Shown: one piece after another, positions 43,633 through 51,597 of the stretch
Layout of the letters: each line of letters begins with the position of its first letter
How positions within the stretch are numbered: position 1 is the stretch's first letter
From: an uncultured Clostridia bacterium
Lineage (GTDB): Bacteria; Bacillota; Clostridia; Lachnospirales; Anaerotignaceae
Direction: 5' to 3'
Assembly: GCA_937901125.1 (NCBI GenBank)
Contig: CALCGT010000033.1
Span: 1-52,347, forward strand
DNA: 52,347 nucleotides
The notes under the pieces: model-generated
The model's input: the letters and a program-made list of their open reading frames with translations, nothing else
Databases searched by the model: none
What the model was told of the DNA's origin: nothing
Position numbers and translations under genes: made by a program

Positions 43633-44415
43633 ATGAAAAAAATCGAGAGCCGAGACAATAAATGGGTGAAACGGCTGAACGGATTGAAGATAAAGAAAAA
43701 CAGAGATAAAGAAGGCGTTTTTGTTGCAGAAGGGCTGCGTTTTATCAACGAAGTGCCTGCTGACTGGGCGGTGGAAACCTATGCCGTCAGCGAGACCTTT
43801 GCGGCGGAAAATGACCTGAGCAGATATGAAAAAAAAGCAGATGTGCTTTGCCTGCCCGATGTGCTGTTTGCGTCGGTCTGTGATACAGAAAACCCCCAGG
43901 GCATTTTGGCAGTCTGCGAAAAGCTGGAATGGAACGAAGGAGCTGTATTTGCCAAAGAAACTCCTTTTTTTCTGCTGGCAGAAGAACTGAACGACCCCGG
44001 CAATCTTGGAACGGTCATTCGTACGGCAGATGCCTGCGGTGCCGATGCGGTGTTCCTATCCAAGGGCAGCGTAGATCTTTATAATCCTAAGGTATTGCGC
44101 TCTACCATGGGCTCTTTGTTCCATGTGCCTGTGTTCCAAAATGTGGACTTGCATGAGATTTCTGCAAAACTGAACGCAAATGAAATCTCTCTCTATGCGG
44201 CACACCTGAAAGGGGACAAATGGCCTTATGACCTGAACCTAAAAGCATCCTGTGCTTTTCTCATCGGGAATGAAGCCAGAGGCTTGAGCGAAAAAGCCGC
44301 TGATCTTTGCGACCAGTGGGTGAAAATTCCCATGCCCGGGCAGGCAGAAAGCCTGAATGCATCCATTGCAGCAGGGGTGCTGATGTATGAGGTCGTAAGA
44401 CAGAGACTGAAATAA
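43633..44415 (+). CDS. SpoU/TrmH-family RNA methyltransferase
   Basis: 260 residues. N-terminal substrate-binding domain (ESRDNKWVKRLNGLK, FVAEGLRFINEV), then the SPOUT knot with motif 1 LNDPGNLGTVIRTADACGADAVFL, motif 2 LIGNEARGLS and motif 3 IPMPGQAESLNASIAAGVLMYE. It transfers a methyl group from SAM to a ribose of rRNA or tRNA; the exact nucleotide cannot be told. Single-gene unit with its own promoter and terminator. Confidence 0.93.
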   Translation: MKKIESRDNKWVKRLNGLKIKKNRDKEGVFVAEGLRFINEVPADWAVETYAVSETFAAENDLSRYEKKADVLCLPDVLFASVCDTENPQGILAVCEKLEWNEGAVFAKETPFFLLAEELNDPGNLGTVIRTADACGADAVFLSKGSVDLYNPKVLRSTMGSLFHVPVFQNVDLHEISAKLNANEISLYAAHLKGDKWPYDLNLKASCAFLIGNEARGLSEKAADLCDQWVKIPMPGQAESLNASIAAGVLMYEVVRQRLK

Positions 44416-44421
44416 AGAAAA

Positions 44422-44455
44422 AGCGATATTCCAGAAAAGGAGTATCGCTCTTTTT
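44422..44455 (+). terminator. Terminator after the SpoU gene
   Basis: AGCGATATTCC (44422-44432) pairs with GGAGTATCGCT (44439-44449) with one mismatch, followed by CTTTTTG. Confidence 0.88.
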
Positions 44456-44458
44456 GTA

Positions 44459-45256
44459 TCAGGATTCTGCTGCTTTTGGGATTTGACGACCTTCATGGTC
44501 CATTTCAAAGTTGTCCCTATGGATCAGTTCGGAGATAGGGACGATTTCAAATCCTTTTTCCTTTAATCCCTTCAAGATGGTATCCAATACTTGAGGGGTG
44601 TATTTGGCGTCGTTGTGGAAGAGGATGATAGAGCCGTTGCCTAGGTGCTTGTGATTCAGGACTTGGTTGATCTCCGCTTCGGCACCGTGTTCTTTCCAGT
44701 CAAGGCTATCAACATCCCACTGTATTGTATAATACCCATTTGCTTCCGCTGTTTCGATCACGTGATTATCATATTCTCCGAAAGGCGGGCGAAAAAGATC
44801 CATCTCTACCCCTGTCAGGTCTTTTACGTTCTGGTGGCATTTTTGTAATTCCTGGGCGATCTGTTCAGAGGAGATTTGACTCATATGAGGGTGTGTGGCA
44901 GAATGATTCCCCAAATCGTGACCTGCTTCTGCAATCTTCTTTACTTCATTCGGATACTTTTCAACCCAGTACCCGCAGAGAAAGAAAGTGGCTTTTACAT
45001 CATTTTCCGCTAATATGCGGAGCAGTTCGTCAGTATCTTCTGCACCCCAAGCGGCATCAAAGCTGACAGAGACCTGCGGCTTTTCCGTTTGTACGCAATA
45101 AATTGGCAGTTTCCGTTCTGCGTTGGCAGTTACCATAGCAGAAACCCTTGCGGCGGCAGGGGGCAGGGCAATGGACGCAGAAATCAGCAGAAGCCCACCC
45201 AACGCAAGGCTGCATACCATCTTTTTGGTAATATGTATTGATTTTAAAAACTTCAT
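44459..45256 (-). CDS. Polysaccharide deacetylase (PdaB/NodB-like)
   Basis: 265 residues. N-terminal membrane segment (MVCSLALGGLLLISASIAL) serves as signal or anchor. The NodB domain follows: VSVSFDAAWGAEDT (motif 1 FDAA), LGNHSATHPHMSQIS with metal His residues (HSxxHP), LFRPPFGEYDNHV (motif 3), QWDVDSLDWK (motif 4) and ILFHNDAKYT (motif 5, LFHN). This pattern matches the Firmicute sporulation-linked PdaB type. It would remove acetyl groups from peptidoglycan or related glycans outside the membrane. Start has GGAGGGATTTCT. Confidence 0.92.
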   Translation of the reverse strand: MKFLKSIHITKKMVCSLALGGLLLISASIALPPAAARVSAMVTANAERKLPIYCVQTEKPQVSVSFDAAWGAEDTDELLRILAENDVKATFFLCGYWVEKYPNEVKKIAEAGHDLGNHSATHPHMSQISSEQIAQELQKCHQNVKDLTGVEMDLFRPPFGEYDNHVIETAEANGYYTIQWDVDSLDWKEHGAEAEINQVLNHKHLGNGSIILFHNDAKYTPQVLDTILKGLKEKGFEIVPISELIHRDNFEMDHEGRQIPKAAES

Positions 45257-45312
45257 AGAAATCCCTCCAAGGGTTTTTACTAGCAGTATATTTCCCGAAT
45301 GGAAAAAAGATG

Positions 45313-45347
45313 AACAGGAAAAGGAGCACCTTTAAAGGTGCCCCTTT
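45313..45347 (-). terminator. Terminator after the YmaF-like gene
   Basis: GCACCTTTAAAGGTGC (45326-45341) is a perfect palindrome extended by GGG/CTCC pairs. On the minus strand it is followed by TTTTCCTGTTC. It lies just after the stop of the YmaF gene (45355) and before the deacetylase start. Confidence 0.75.
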
Positions 45348-45354
45348 CCTTGAT

Positions 45355-45726
45355 TTAGTCACATTCAAAATCCAGTGGACTTTCAATCAGGGATGCCACC
45401 TGGAATCTATGTCTATGACCGTCTTCTTCTTCTGTCCATGCGCTGGCAAAATGCACGTGTTTCCCATTGCCAACTTCAATAGCGAGGGAGGACGTACCGC
45501 AGAATTCATGGAAATGGCCATCAGCAAAGTCTGTGCGGAATTTTATTTCATGCACATGGCTGTCACCATACCGAATAGCTTCACCGGACACTGTAGCAAA
45601 ACGATGGTTATGGCATTCCTCTTCTTCGTTGAGAACAGCTGTGCTGCCGATGATTTCATGAATGTGGCGCTGTCTTCTGCGGTCATTATCCCAGTCCCAA
45701 CAATTGCAGCGATTGTACTGACTCAT
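45355..45726 (-). CDS. YmaF-family His-rich protein
   Basis: 123 residues. The repeats RHIHEIIGST, CHNHRFATVSGEA, SHVHEIKFRTDF, GHFHEFCGTSS, KHVHFASAW and GHRHRF are evenly spaced His-x-His units, the signature of YmaF. The pattern suggests a metal-binding beta protein; function is unknown in the family. Start has AAAGGAGAAAAG. No signal peptide. Confidence 0.88.
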   Translation of the reverse strand: MSQYNRCNCWDWDNDRRRQRHIHEIIGSTAVLNEEEECHNHRFATVSGEAIRYGDSHVHEIKFRTDFADGHFHEFCGTSSLAIEVGNGKHVHFASAWTEEEDGHRHRFQVASLIESPLDFECD

Positions 45727-45887
45727 CTTTTCTTCTCCTTTCGCTTTGAGTTATGCTATATCCTATGTAGCTGGACAAAAAAGGTGCATAGCTTGTTTCT
45801 GATTGTGTGACTGAAAAACGTTGGTCTTCTCAATAGCGAAAGAAACCTTGAAGAGAGCAGTTGAGAGAAACTTCCCCTATAGAACCC

Positions 45888-45915
45888 TTGCATTTTCTTT
45901 TCAATCTGCTAAAAT
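45888..45915 (+). promoter_or_regulatory. Promoter of the radical SAM gene
   Basis: TTGCAT (45888-45893), 16-base spacer, TAAAAT (45910-45915), about 47 bases before the gene start. Confidence 0.55.
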
Positions 45916-45962
45916 AAATAAGTTAGAAGATTTTTTGTTTTTTACACAAAGGAGAAATGAAA

Positions 45963-47117
45963 ATGGAAGAAATGGTTTTTCAGATCGGGCCTATCCGTCC
46001 CCCCAGTGAAGCCAACAGTTTGCTGCTGCGGGTAACGGTAAACTGCCCTTGGAATAAATGTAAATTTTGTATGCTCTATAAAAAATATGATTTCCATACT
46101 CGCCCTGTGGAAGATGTCAAAAAGGATATCGATACTATGGCGGAACTGCGTGATCGTATCTTACAGTATAAAAAAGATGGTGAATGGGATATCGCTGCCA
46201 TCAATCATGATTATCAGACCTTGATGACAGACGATCAGCGCTGGTGCTACCACATGGTGTTCCGCTGGATGACAGAAGGCGACTGCAATTCTATTTTCCT
46301 GCAGGATGCCAATACCATGTGTCTGCGTGCCGACTGGCTGGCGGAGATCATCCGTTATGTGCGTGTAAAGCTCCCCGAGATCAAGCGTATCACATCCTAC
46401 GGCAGAGCCAATACTTTGGCGAAGATCAGCCCCGAGGATTATAAAATGCTGAAGGAAGCAGGCTTAGACCGAATCCACTCCGGCTATGAATCCGGTTCTG
46501 ATAAGGTATTGGCTCTCATCGAAAAGGGCTGTACTCAGGAAGAACAAATCATCGGCGGCAGAAAGGTCAGAGAAGCCGGCATAGAACTGTCCATCTATTT
46601 CATGCCCGGTGTTGGCGGGAAAGAGCTTTCCGATGATAATGCCATTGAAACAGCGAAGGTCATCAATGCGGTGAACCCAAATTTCGTTCGCCTGCGTACT
46701 TTTGTTCTGCGTACCGGTTCTCTGATGGAAGAGGTGCGGGATGCTGGCGACTGGACAGAAGATACCGATATGAATAAGCTGCTGGAAATCAGAAAATTAC
46801 TGGCTCATATCGATCCCACAAAAGCCAACGGCAAGATCAGCAGTGACCATATCATCAACCTGCTGCAGGAAGTTAATGGTGATATGGATACAGATCTGCC
46901 CTGGATGCTGGAATATATCGATTCTTTTCTGGCACTGCCTGAACTGGAACAGAGAAAATATCAGCTGGCACGCCGTATGGGCTTCCCTCTGGACTGGAAG
47001 CAGCTTTGGCGCATGAAGGAAAGCGACAGACTGATCATCGAAGATATGGCGAAAAATATCGTCGATGAAGCTGAATGGGAAAAGAAGCTTCATACCTATA
47101 TGGATCACTATATTTAA
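45963..47117 (+). CDS. Radical SAM protein of unknown substrate
   Basis: 384 residues; start 45963 is 8 bases after AAAGGAG (ATG 45957 is only 2 bases away from it). The cluster motif near residue 30 reads CPWNKCKFC, a CX4CX2C spacing seen in one group of radical SAM proteins with Cys-x-x-Asn-Arg/Lys-Cys-x-Phe-Cys. Further signs: LQDANTMCLRADWL, ITSYGRANTLAKIS, AGLDRIHSGYESGSDKVL, STGIELSIYFMPG-like GIELSIYFMPGVGG. There is no extra cluster or B12 domain. It belongs to a conserved Clostridial group without assigned reaction. The next gene starts 13 bases after its stop. Confidence 0.85.
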   Translation: MEEMVFQIGPIRPPSEANSLLLRVTVNCPWNKCKFCMLYKKYDFHTRPVEDVKKDIDTMAELRDRILQYKKDGEWDIAAINHDYQTLMTDDQRWCYHMVFRWMTEGDCNSIFLQDANTMCLRADWLAEIIRYVRVKLPEIKRITSYGRANTLAKISPEDYKMLKEAGLDRIHSGYESGSDKVLALIEKGCTQEEQIIGGRKVREAGIELSIYFMPGVGGKELSDDNAIETAKVINAVNPNFVRLRTFVLRTGSLMEEVRDAGDWTEDTDMNKLLEIRKLLAHIDPTKANGKISSDHIINLLQEVNGDMDTDLPWMLEYIDSFLALPELEQRKYQLARRMGFPLDWKQLWRMKESDRLIIEDMAKNIVDEAEWEKKLHTYMDHYI

Positions 47118-47130
47118 GGAGGCGTTGTAA

Positions 47131-47334
47131 ATGACAACAGAAACGCTTTTTGCCACAATCATCCCTGCAATACTGATTTTTTGCCTGGTATTTTTCAATA
47201 TTCGTAAAATTCAGAAGCAGGCGAAGATCATGCGCATGGAAAAGGAAGGAAAGTGCGGCAGCAGCTGCGCAGGCTGTGCCCACAGCAAAGGCTGTCATTC
47301 CCCCCAGAAGAAGGAAGAAGAACTGGAAAAATAA
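47131..47334 (+). CDS. Small Cys-rich membrane protein (FeoB-associated type)
   Basis: 67 residues: one N-terminal membrane helix (FATIIPAILIFCLVFFNI), a basic linker, and a Cys-rich cluster (GKCGSSCAGCAHSKGC). This arrangement matches the FeoB-associated Cys-rich membrane proteins, but no feoA or feoB lies in the window, so the name describes the type only. It may bind iron or pass metal at the membrane. A terminator follows immediately. Confidence 0.72.
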   Translation: MTTETLFATIIPAILIFCLVFFNIRKIQKQAKIMRMEKEGKCGSSCAGCAHSKGCHSPQKKEEELEK

Positions 47335-47340
47335 GAAAAA

Positions 47341-47382
47341 CCTCAAACCCGTTGAATTTCAAAGTGGTTTGAGGTTTTTTTT
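47341..47382. terminator. Terminator between Cys-rich protein and TIM-barrel gene
   Basis: CCTCAAACC (47341-47349) pairs with GGTTTGAGG (47366-47374), perfect 9-bp stem, followed by eight T. The A-rich left side (AAGAAAAA) could let it work for the converging minus-strand gene. Confidence 0.85.
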
Positions 47383-48100
47383 ATTTGTGTCCTGCTTTAT
47401 TTGTTTTTGATTCATGTTCGTTCCGATACCGAGTCATCAGCCCGTGGAACAGTTCTTCCGCTGTGGGTGGGGTGAAGCTGATGGCATTGGCGCCGGCTTC
47501 AACTGTTTTGCGGATGGTTTCACGAGAGGGGCCGCCTGTAGCGATGATGGGCACATCGGGATAGCGTTCTCGAATGATTTGAACCACTTCCGGCGTGCGG
47601 GCTGCCGCGGAAACATTCAAAATGCTGCTTCCCGCCTCCAGACGGGCATCAATATCTGTGTTTTCATCCAATACTGTCACAACGATCGGAATATCTACGA
47701 CACGGGCGATCTGTTCGATGACAGTATTGCTGGTAGGTGCATTCACGACCACTGCCATTGCCCCCAGTGCTTCTGCGTCCTTTGCCAGCATAACAACACG
47801 GGCGCCTGTGGTCGTACCACCGCCAACGCCACAAAATACAGGAAGGCTGGAAGTAGAAACGATAGCATCGGCGATGATCTGCTGGGGTGTAAACGGATAG
47901 ACAGCCAGCACTGCATCTGCATTGCAGTTGCGGATGATCGCGATATCGGTGGAGAAGATCAGAGATTTGATGCGTCGCCCCATGATGACAATGCCGCTGG
48001 CAGCGTAGATTTCCTCTGGCATCATTACAATATGGTGGCTTCTTAGCTTCGTTTGGACATGAGGGATCTTTTTTTCTCGCAGCATTTTTTTGTAATTCAT
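47381..48100 (-). CDS. TIM-barrel protein of unknown function
   Basis: 239 residues from ATG 48100, with GAAAGGAAG 9 bases upstream; the GTG at 48109 overlaps that site. The sequence is rich in alternating beta-alpha repeats: IFSTDIAIIRNCNADAVLAVY, LPVFCGVGGGTTTGARVVML, ALGAMAVVVNAPTSNTVI, IPIVVTVLDENTD, GSSILNVSAAA and VPIIATGGPSRETIRKTVEAGA with a phosphate-binding GGPS loop. It resembles indole-glycerol-phosphate synthase or NanE-like barrels but has no exact match by eye. A role with a phosphate-containing substrate is inferred from the C-terminal glycine loop. Confidence 0.65.
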   Translation of the reverse strand: MNYKKMLREKKIPHVQTKLRSHHIVMMPEEIYAASGIVIMGRRIKSLIFSTDIAIIRNCNADAVLAVYPFTPQQIIADAIVSTSSLPVFCGVGGGTTTGARVVMLAKDAEALGAMAVVVNAPTSNTVIEQIARVVDIPIVVTVLDENTDIDARLEAGSSILNVSAAARTPEVVQIIRERYPDVPIIATGGPSRETIRKTVEAGANAISFTPPTAEELFHGLMTRYRNEHESKTNKAGHK

Positions 48101-48310
48101 GGGCAACACTTCCTTTCTATTTTTGCAGATGTTGTCGCTTTTTGGTGTTATGTAACCATCTTATGTAACCATTATACGTTGTAGGAGGAACAATTGTCAA
48201 GCAGCTGGTATTTTTGAAAAAATGGTTGCATTCGGTCGGACTTGACAGAGATAAAGTTTGGCTATAAACTACAAGAGAGTATTTTTGTCAATTTATTGTA
48301 TTTTGGAGTG

Positions 48311-49228
48311 ATGACTTTGGAAGCTTATATAGCTTTGGTGTGTTCTCTTGTGCTGAATGCGGCTTTGCTGGTGCGCATGGGAAATAAGAAGGTGCGGGAA
48401 CAGGAAAACAACGTAACAGAAGAAGAGATCCGCCAGATGGTAGATGCCGGCGGCGACAATGGCTCTATCGATGAAAACGAAAAGGAAATGATCAACAATA
48501 TCTTCGAACTAAGCAATATCTCTGTGGGGAATATCGCTACCCATCGAACAGATATTGTTGCGGTTTCTCTGAATGCCACACTGGAAGAAATCAAAAGTGT
48601 CATGGCAGAGGAAAAATATTCCCGAATCGTTGTCTATGATGATAATATCGATAATATCGTCGGTGTATGTCATGTAAAGGATATGGTCAAATATATCCTT
48701 GCGGATGTCACTCGTGTGGAAGAAGGTCATTTCCATTTGAAAGATATCCTGATGCAGCCTTATTTCATCCCTTTTTCCAAAAAGGTGGACGAGCTGCTGC
48801 AGGAAATGCAGCTGGAAAAGGTACACATGGCCATCGTCATTGATGAATACGGCGGTACAGCCGGTATCGTCACCATGGAAGATATCATGGAAGAAATCTT
48901 TGGGAATATCTTTGATGAATACGATGTGGAAGAAGAAGAGGATATCACTTTGATGGAGGATGGGGTCTATCGCATCAACGGTACTACCGATCTGCAGGAT
49001 GTGGAAGAGCAACTGGAGATCACCTTCGAAGAAACGGAAGATTATGATACCCTTGGAGGATACCTCATCGGTCAGCTGGGGCGTATTCCCGAAGAAGATG
49101 AAGCCATCGAGATCGAACTCTGCGGCTGGCTGTTCCAGATCGAGGGCATCGAAGAGAAACGTATCGATAAGGTCTTTGCTACAAAATTACCAGAGGAAAC
49201 ACAAGAAGAGACTGTTTCTGAGGAATGA
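48311..49228 (+). CDS. CNNM/CorC-type CBS protein with a shortened membrane domain
   Basis: 305 residues from ATG 48311 (GGAGTG just before). CNNM/HlyC proteins normally have a DUF21 domain of three or four helices, then two CBS domains and a CorC_HlyC domain. Here only one helix remains (LEAYIALVCSLVLNAALLVRM), followed directly by VTEEEIRQMVDAGGDNGSI and NEKEMINNIFELSN. The CBS pair (HRTDIVAVSLNATLEEIKSV, YSRIVVYDDNIDNIVGVCHV; FIPFSKKVDELLQEMQ, HMAIVIDEYGGTAGIVTMEDIMEEIFGNIFDEYD) and the CorC domain (RINGTTDLQDVEEQL, YDTLGGYLIGQLGRIPEEDE) are complete. The frame is open throughout. It may be an in-frame deletion derivative of a magnesium/cobalt efflux protein that has lost its transport part. 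Confidence 0.85.
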   Translation: MTLEAYIALVCSLVLNAALLVRMGNKKVREQENNVTEEEIRQMVDAGGDNGSIDENEKEMINNIFELSNISVGNIATHRTDIVAVSLNATLEEIKSVMAEEKYSRIVVYDDNIDNIVGVCHVKDMVKYILADVTRVEEGHFHLKDILMQPYFIPFSKKVDELLQEMQLEKVHMAIVIDEYGGTAGIVTMEDIMEEIFGNIFDEYDVEEEEDITLMEDGVYRINGTTDLQDVEEQLEITFEETEDYDTLGGYLIGQLGRIPEEDEAIEIELCGWLFQIEGIEEKRIDKVFATKLPEETQEETVSEE

Positions 49229-49253
49229 TTTTTTTATTAAGGAGGAATGTTTT

Positions 49254-49766
49254 ATGTTAAATGAAAAAGTTGTGGAACTGCTGAATGATCAGATCGTAAA
49301 GGAATTCTATTCCGCTTATCTGTATCTGGATTTTTCCAATTTCTATTCTGAAAAAGGTTTAGACGGCTTTGCAAACTGGTACCGCATTCAGGCACAGGAA
49401 GAAAGAGACCATGCACTGCTGTTCTATGATTACCTGCACAACAACAGTGAAAAGGTAACACTGGGCGCCATCGATGCTCCCAGCGTAAAATTGGATGCAC
49501 TGATGGATCCTCTGAAGGAAGGTCTGAAGCATGAAGAATATGTAACAGATCTGATCCATACTATCTACGCTGCTGCAAAGGATGTAAACGACTTCCGTAC
49601 CATGCAGTTCCTGGATTGGTTCGTAAAAGAACAGGGCGAAGAAGAAAAGAATGCCAACGACCTTATCACAAAGATGGAACTGTTTGGTAGCGACCCTAAG
49701 AGCCTGTATATGCTGGATCAGGAACTGGGCGCAAGAGTATACACAGCACCTTCTCTGGTTCTGTAA
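49254..49766 (+). CDS. ftnA: Ferritin (non-heme, bacterial FtnA type)
   Basis: 170 residues from ATG 49254, preceded by AAGGAGGAATG. Four-helix bundle with ferroxidase residues in EFYSAYLYLDFSNFY, QAQEERDHALLFYDYL and FVKEQGEEEKNANDLI. No Met heme ligand is apparent, so ferritin rather than bacterioferritin. It stores iron as a 24-mer in the cytosol. It lies 25 bases after the CNNM-type gene, possibly co-transcribed. The IS3 copy is inserted 45 bases after its stop. Confidence 0.93.
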   Translation: MLNEKVVELLNDQIVKEFYSAYLYLDFSNFYSEKGLDGFANWYRIQAQEERDHALLFYDYLHNNSEKVTLGAIDAPSVKLDALMDPLKEGLKHEEYVTDLIHTIYAAAKDVNDFRTMQFLDWFVKEQGEEEKNANDLITKMELFGSDPKSLYMLDQELGARVYTAPSLVL

Positions 49767-49895
49767 TCATTATGTCAGAATCTGGTTCAATAGGCTTTCG
49801 AAAAGACACGGTTTTTGAACCGAACCAGTAAAATCGGATAATAGTAAAAAAAGACCTCTTATTGTAGAATTAAAACTATAATAGGAGGTCTTTCT

Positions 49896-50179
49896 ATGCC
49901 AAGAAAATACGAAAAAGTTAAGGAATTGCTGCCACTTGTAACTGCGATGGCAGAAGAAGGAAAAACACGTCAGCAAATTGCCGAAGAACTCGGACTTCAA
50001 AATGAAAAAGTTGCTCGGAATCTTCTATATCGAGCAAAACGAAAAAACAGAAATCAATTCCAAAACAAAGAGGAAGAAAACCGGCAAAAACTCTTCAGGA
50101 GTACAAATATGAAAACAAGCGATTGAAAATGGAAAATGAACTATTGCTGGATTTTCTATCGCTTATAGGAAAGGAGTGA
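49896..50179 (+). pseudogene. IS3-family OrfA (helix-turn-helix protein), frameshifted
   Basis: The first frame (PRKYEKVKELLPLVTAMAEE, RQQIAEELGLQNEKVARNLL) is an HTH protein typical of IS3-family OrfA. After CGAAAAAACAG near 50045 the proper continuation is in another frame (KKQKSIPKQRGRKPAKTLQE, then ENKRLKMENELLLDFLSLIG and TGA at 50177-50179), so a base was lost in a run of six A. The restored length is about 94 residues. OrfA binds the IS ends. Confidence 0.8.
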
Positions 50180-50858
50180 AAGCCTCTATAAAATTTAAGG
50201 TGATTTATCGTCATAAAGTTTTATACCCTATCAGTGAAATGTGTCGTATCCTTGGAGTATCCAGACAATCCTCAGAATCATGCGAAAATACAGCCTATTA
50301 TCTGTAGTACGACGCAGAAAATACAGATGGCACGGAGAATCATTACATCGCTATCCAAATTTGTTAAACAGAAATTTCTGTGCTGACAGACCAAATCAGA
50401 AATGGGTAACAGATATTTCTTATATTAAAACGCTCCAAGGAACCCTATATCTATCGATTATCAGAGACTTTTATGATAATAGTATTGTCGCGTATCAAAC
50501 CGGAACGGAACAGAATATACAGCTTGTACTTAATACAATTAAAATTGCTAAGAAAAAGGAAAAGGTCACCGCAGAGTTGCAGTTCCACAGTGACCAGGGC
50601 TTTCAATATACCTCCCACGGATATTTTAAGCTGACTCAAGCATACGGCATAACACCATCTATGTCAAGAAGGGGGAATCCGTATGATAATGCACTTGCTG
50701 AAAATTTCTTTTCCATTCTGAAAACAGAATGTATCCACAGAGTAAAATTGAATAGTTTTGAGGAAGCAAAAAATGTGATTGATGATTATATTTATTTTTA
50801 TAACTATCAACGGATTCAGACAAAAACAAAACTGACACCGATGGAATTACGATGTTAG
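50176..50858 (+). pseudogene. IS3-family OrfB transposase, internal deletion
   Basis: From GTG 50176 the first frame encodes the usual start of OrfB (HKVLYPISEMCRILGVSRQ), then is cut. A different frame resumes with ILRIMRKYSLLSVVRRRKY and the DDE integrase core: WVTDISYIKTLQGTLYLSII (first Asp), FHSDQGFQYTSHGYFKL (second Asp), MSRRGNPYDNALAENFFSIL with the catalytic Glu, and ends at 50858. About 60-80 residues of the connecting helical region are missing at the junction near 50265, so this transposase cannot act; the copy could only move with help from an intact relative. Confidence 0.85.
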
Positions 50859-50947
50859 TTTGTAACTAGCTAATTTAATTCTACAAATGTCTTTTTTGTA
50901 CTGTCTGCACAAAATGGTTCGGTTCAAAAAATCGTATGGCCCTTTTC

Positions 50948-51418
50948 TTATAGTTCACCTTCTTTTTTCAGATGTTCCAGAAAGGCTTCCAGTCCTTCCG
51001 TGATATCGTCATAAGTGATATCAAAATCACCTGTATACCAAGGGTCTGCAATATCCCTAGGATGGGCAGAGAAATCCAGCAAACGATATACCTTGTGGTC
51101 TGGATCGTCTTTGATTTGCCGCATCAGGTTGGGGATGTTATAGCGTTCCGCAACGAGAAGATAGTCATATGTATCGTAATCGGCTCTCGTTACCTGTCTG
51201 GCATGATGCATATTGCAGGAAATGCCCACAGAGGCCAGTTTGCGCTTGGCAGGGGGATAGACACCGTTGCCGATCTCTTCCTGGCTGGTGGCGGCAGAGG
51301 CGATGTGGAAGAGGGGGGAAAGTCCTTTTTTCTGGACCATGTCACGGAAAAGGTATTCTGCCATGGGGGAACGGCAGATATTGCCGTGGCAGATGAAAAG
51401 TATTCTAATGGGTGTCAT
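50948..51418 (-). CDS. Low-molecular-weight protein tyrosine phosphatase
   Basis: 156 residues. The P-loop is ILFICHGNICRSPMAEYLF (C-x5-R-S), and the general acid Asp is in ADPWYTGDFD near the C-terminus. It removes phosphate from protein tyrosine, or possibly from other small phosphates. The stop is 18 bases from the IS3 right end, so the original downstream region has been replaced. Start at 51418 follows AAGGAGTAAATT. Confidence 0.93.
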   Translation of the reverse strand: MTPIRILFICHGNICRSPMAEYLFRDMVQKKGLSPLFHIASAATSQEEIGNGVYPPAKRKLASVGISCNMHHARQVTRADYDTYDYLLVAERYNIPNLMRQIKDDPDHKVYRLLDFSAHPRDIADPWYTGDFDITYDDITEGLEAFLEHLKKEGEL

Positions 51419-51530
51419 AATTTACTCCTTTATGCCCCGTATTGCCCCATTTTGCAAGGCATTTCGGGATTATTAGAAATCGCTCTGAAATTACGAAATG
51501 TGGCAAATCAGAGCAAACTATAGCAAGTTA

Positions 51531-51583
51531 TTACTACCTGTTAGTAGTAAAATTAGTAGTAAAACGAATTTTCTTACTACTAA
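51531..51583. repeat. Cluster of TTAGTAGTAA inverted and direct repeats
   Basis: TTAGTAGTAA occurs at 51541-51550 and 51553-51562 and its complement TTACTACTAA at 51574-51583, with a further TTACTAC at 51531-51537. The 10-bp perfect arms can form a hairpin that could end the minus-strand gene at 51598, but there is no T run directly after it. It marks the switch from average to AT-rich DNA. Confidence 0.5.
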
Positions 51584-51597
51584 GGATTTTTTGAGAA

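Larger units (their letters stand above)
49812..50930 (+). mobile_element. IS3-family (IS150-like) insertion sequence, defective
   Basis: A perfect 16-bp inverted repeat bounds it: TTTTTGAACCGAACCA (49812-49827) and TGGTTCGGTTCAAAAA (50915-50930). An inner pair (TGTAGAATTAAA near 49864, TTTAATTCTACA at 50874-50885) extends the ends. If the TG/CA rule of IS3 elements applies, the exact ends are 49816 and 50926. No short direct target repeat is visible outside. Total length about 1.1 kb is below the usual 1.2-1.5 kb, and both genes are damaged (see the next entries). It lies between ferritin and the tyrosine phosphatase gene. Confidence 0.85.

Noticed and set aside
51531..51583. A CRISPR-like repeat array
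   Set aside because: Only two direct copies and one inverse copy of a 10-base unit with 2 to 11-base gaps, much too short and irregular for CRISPR.
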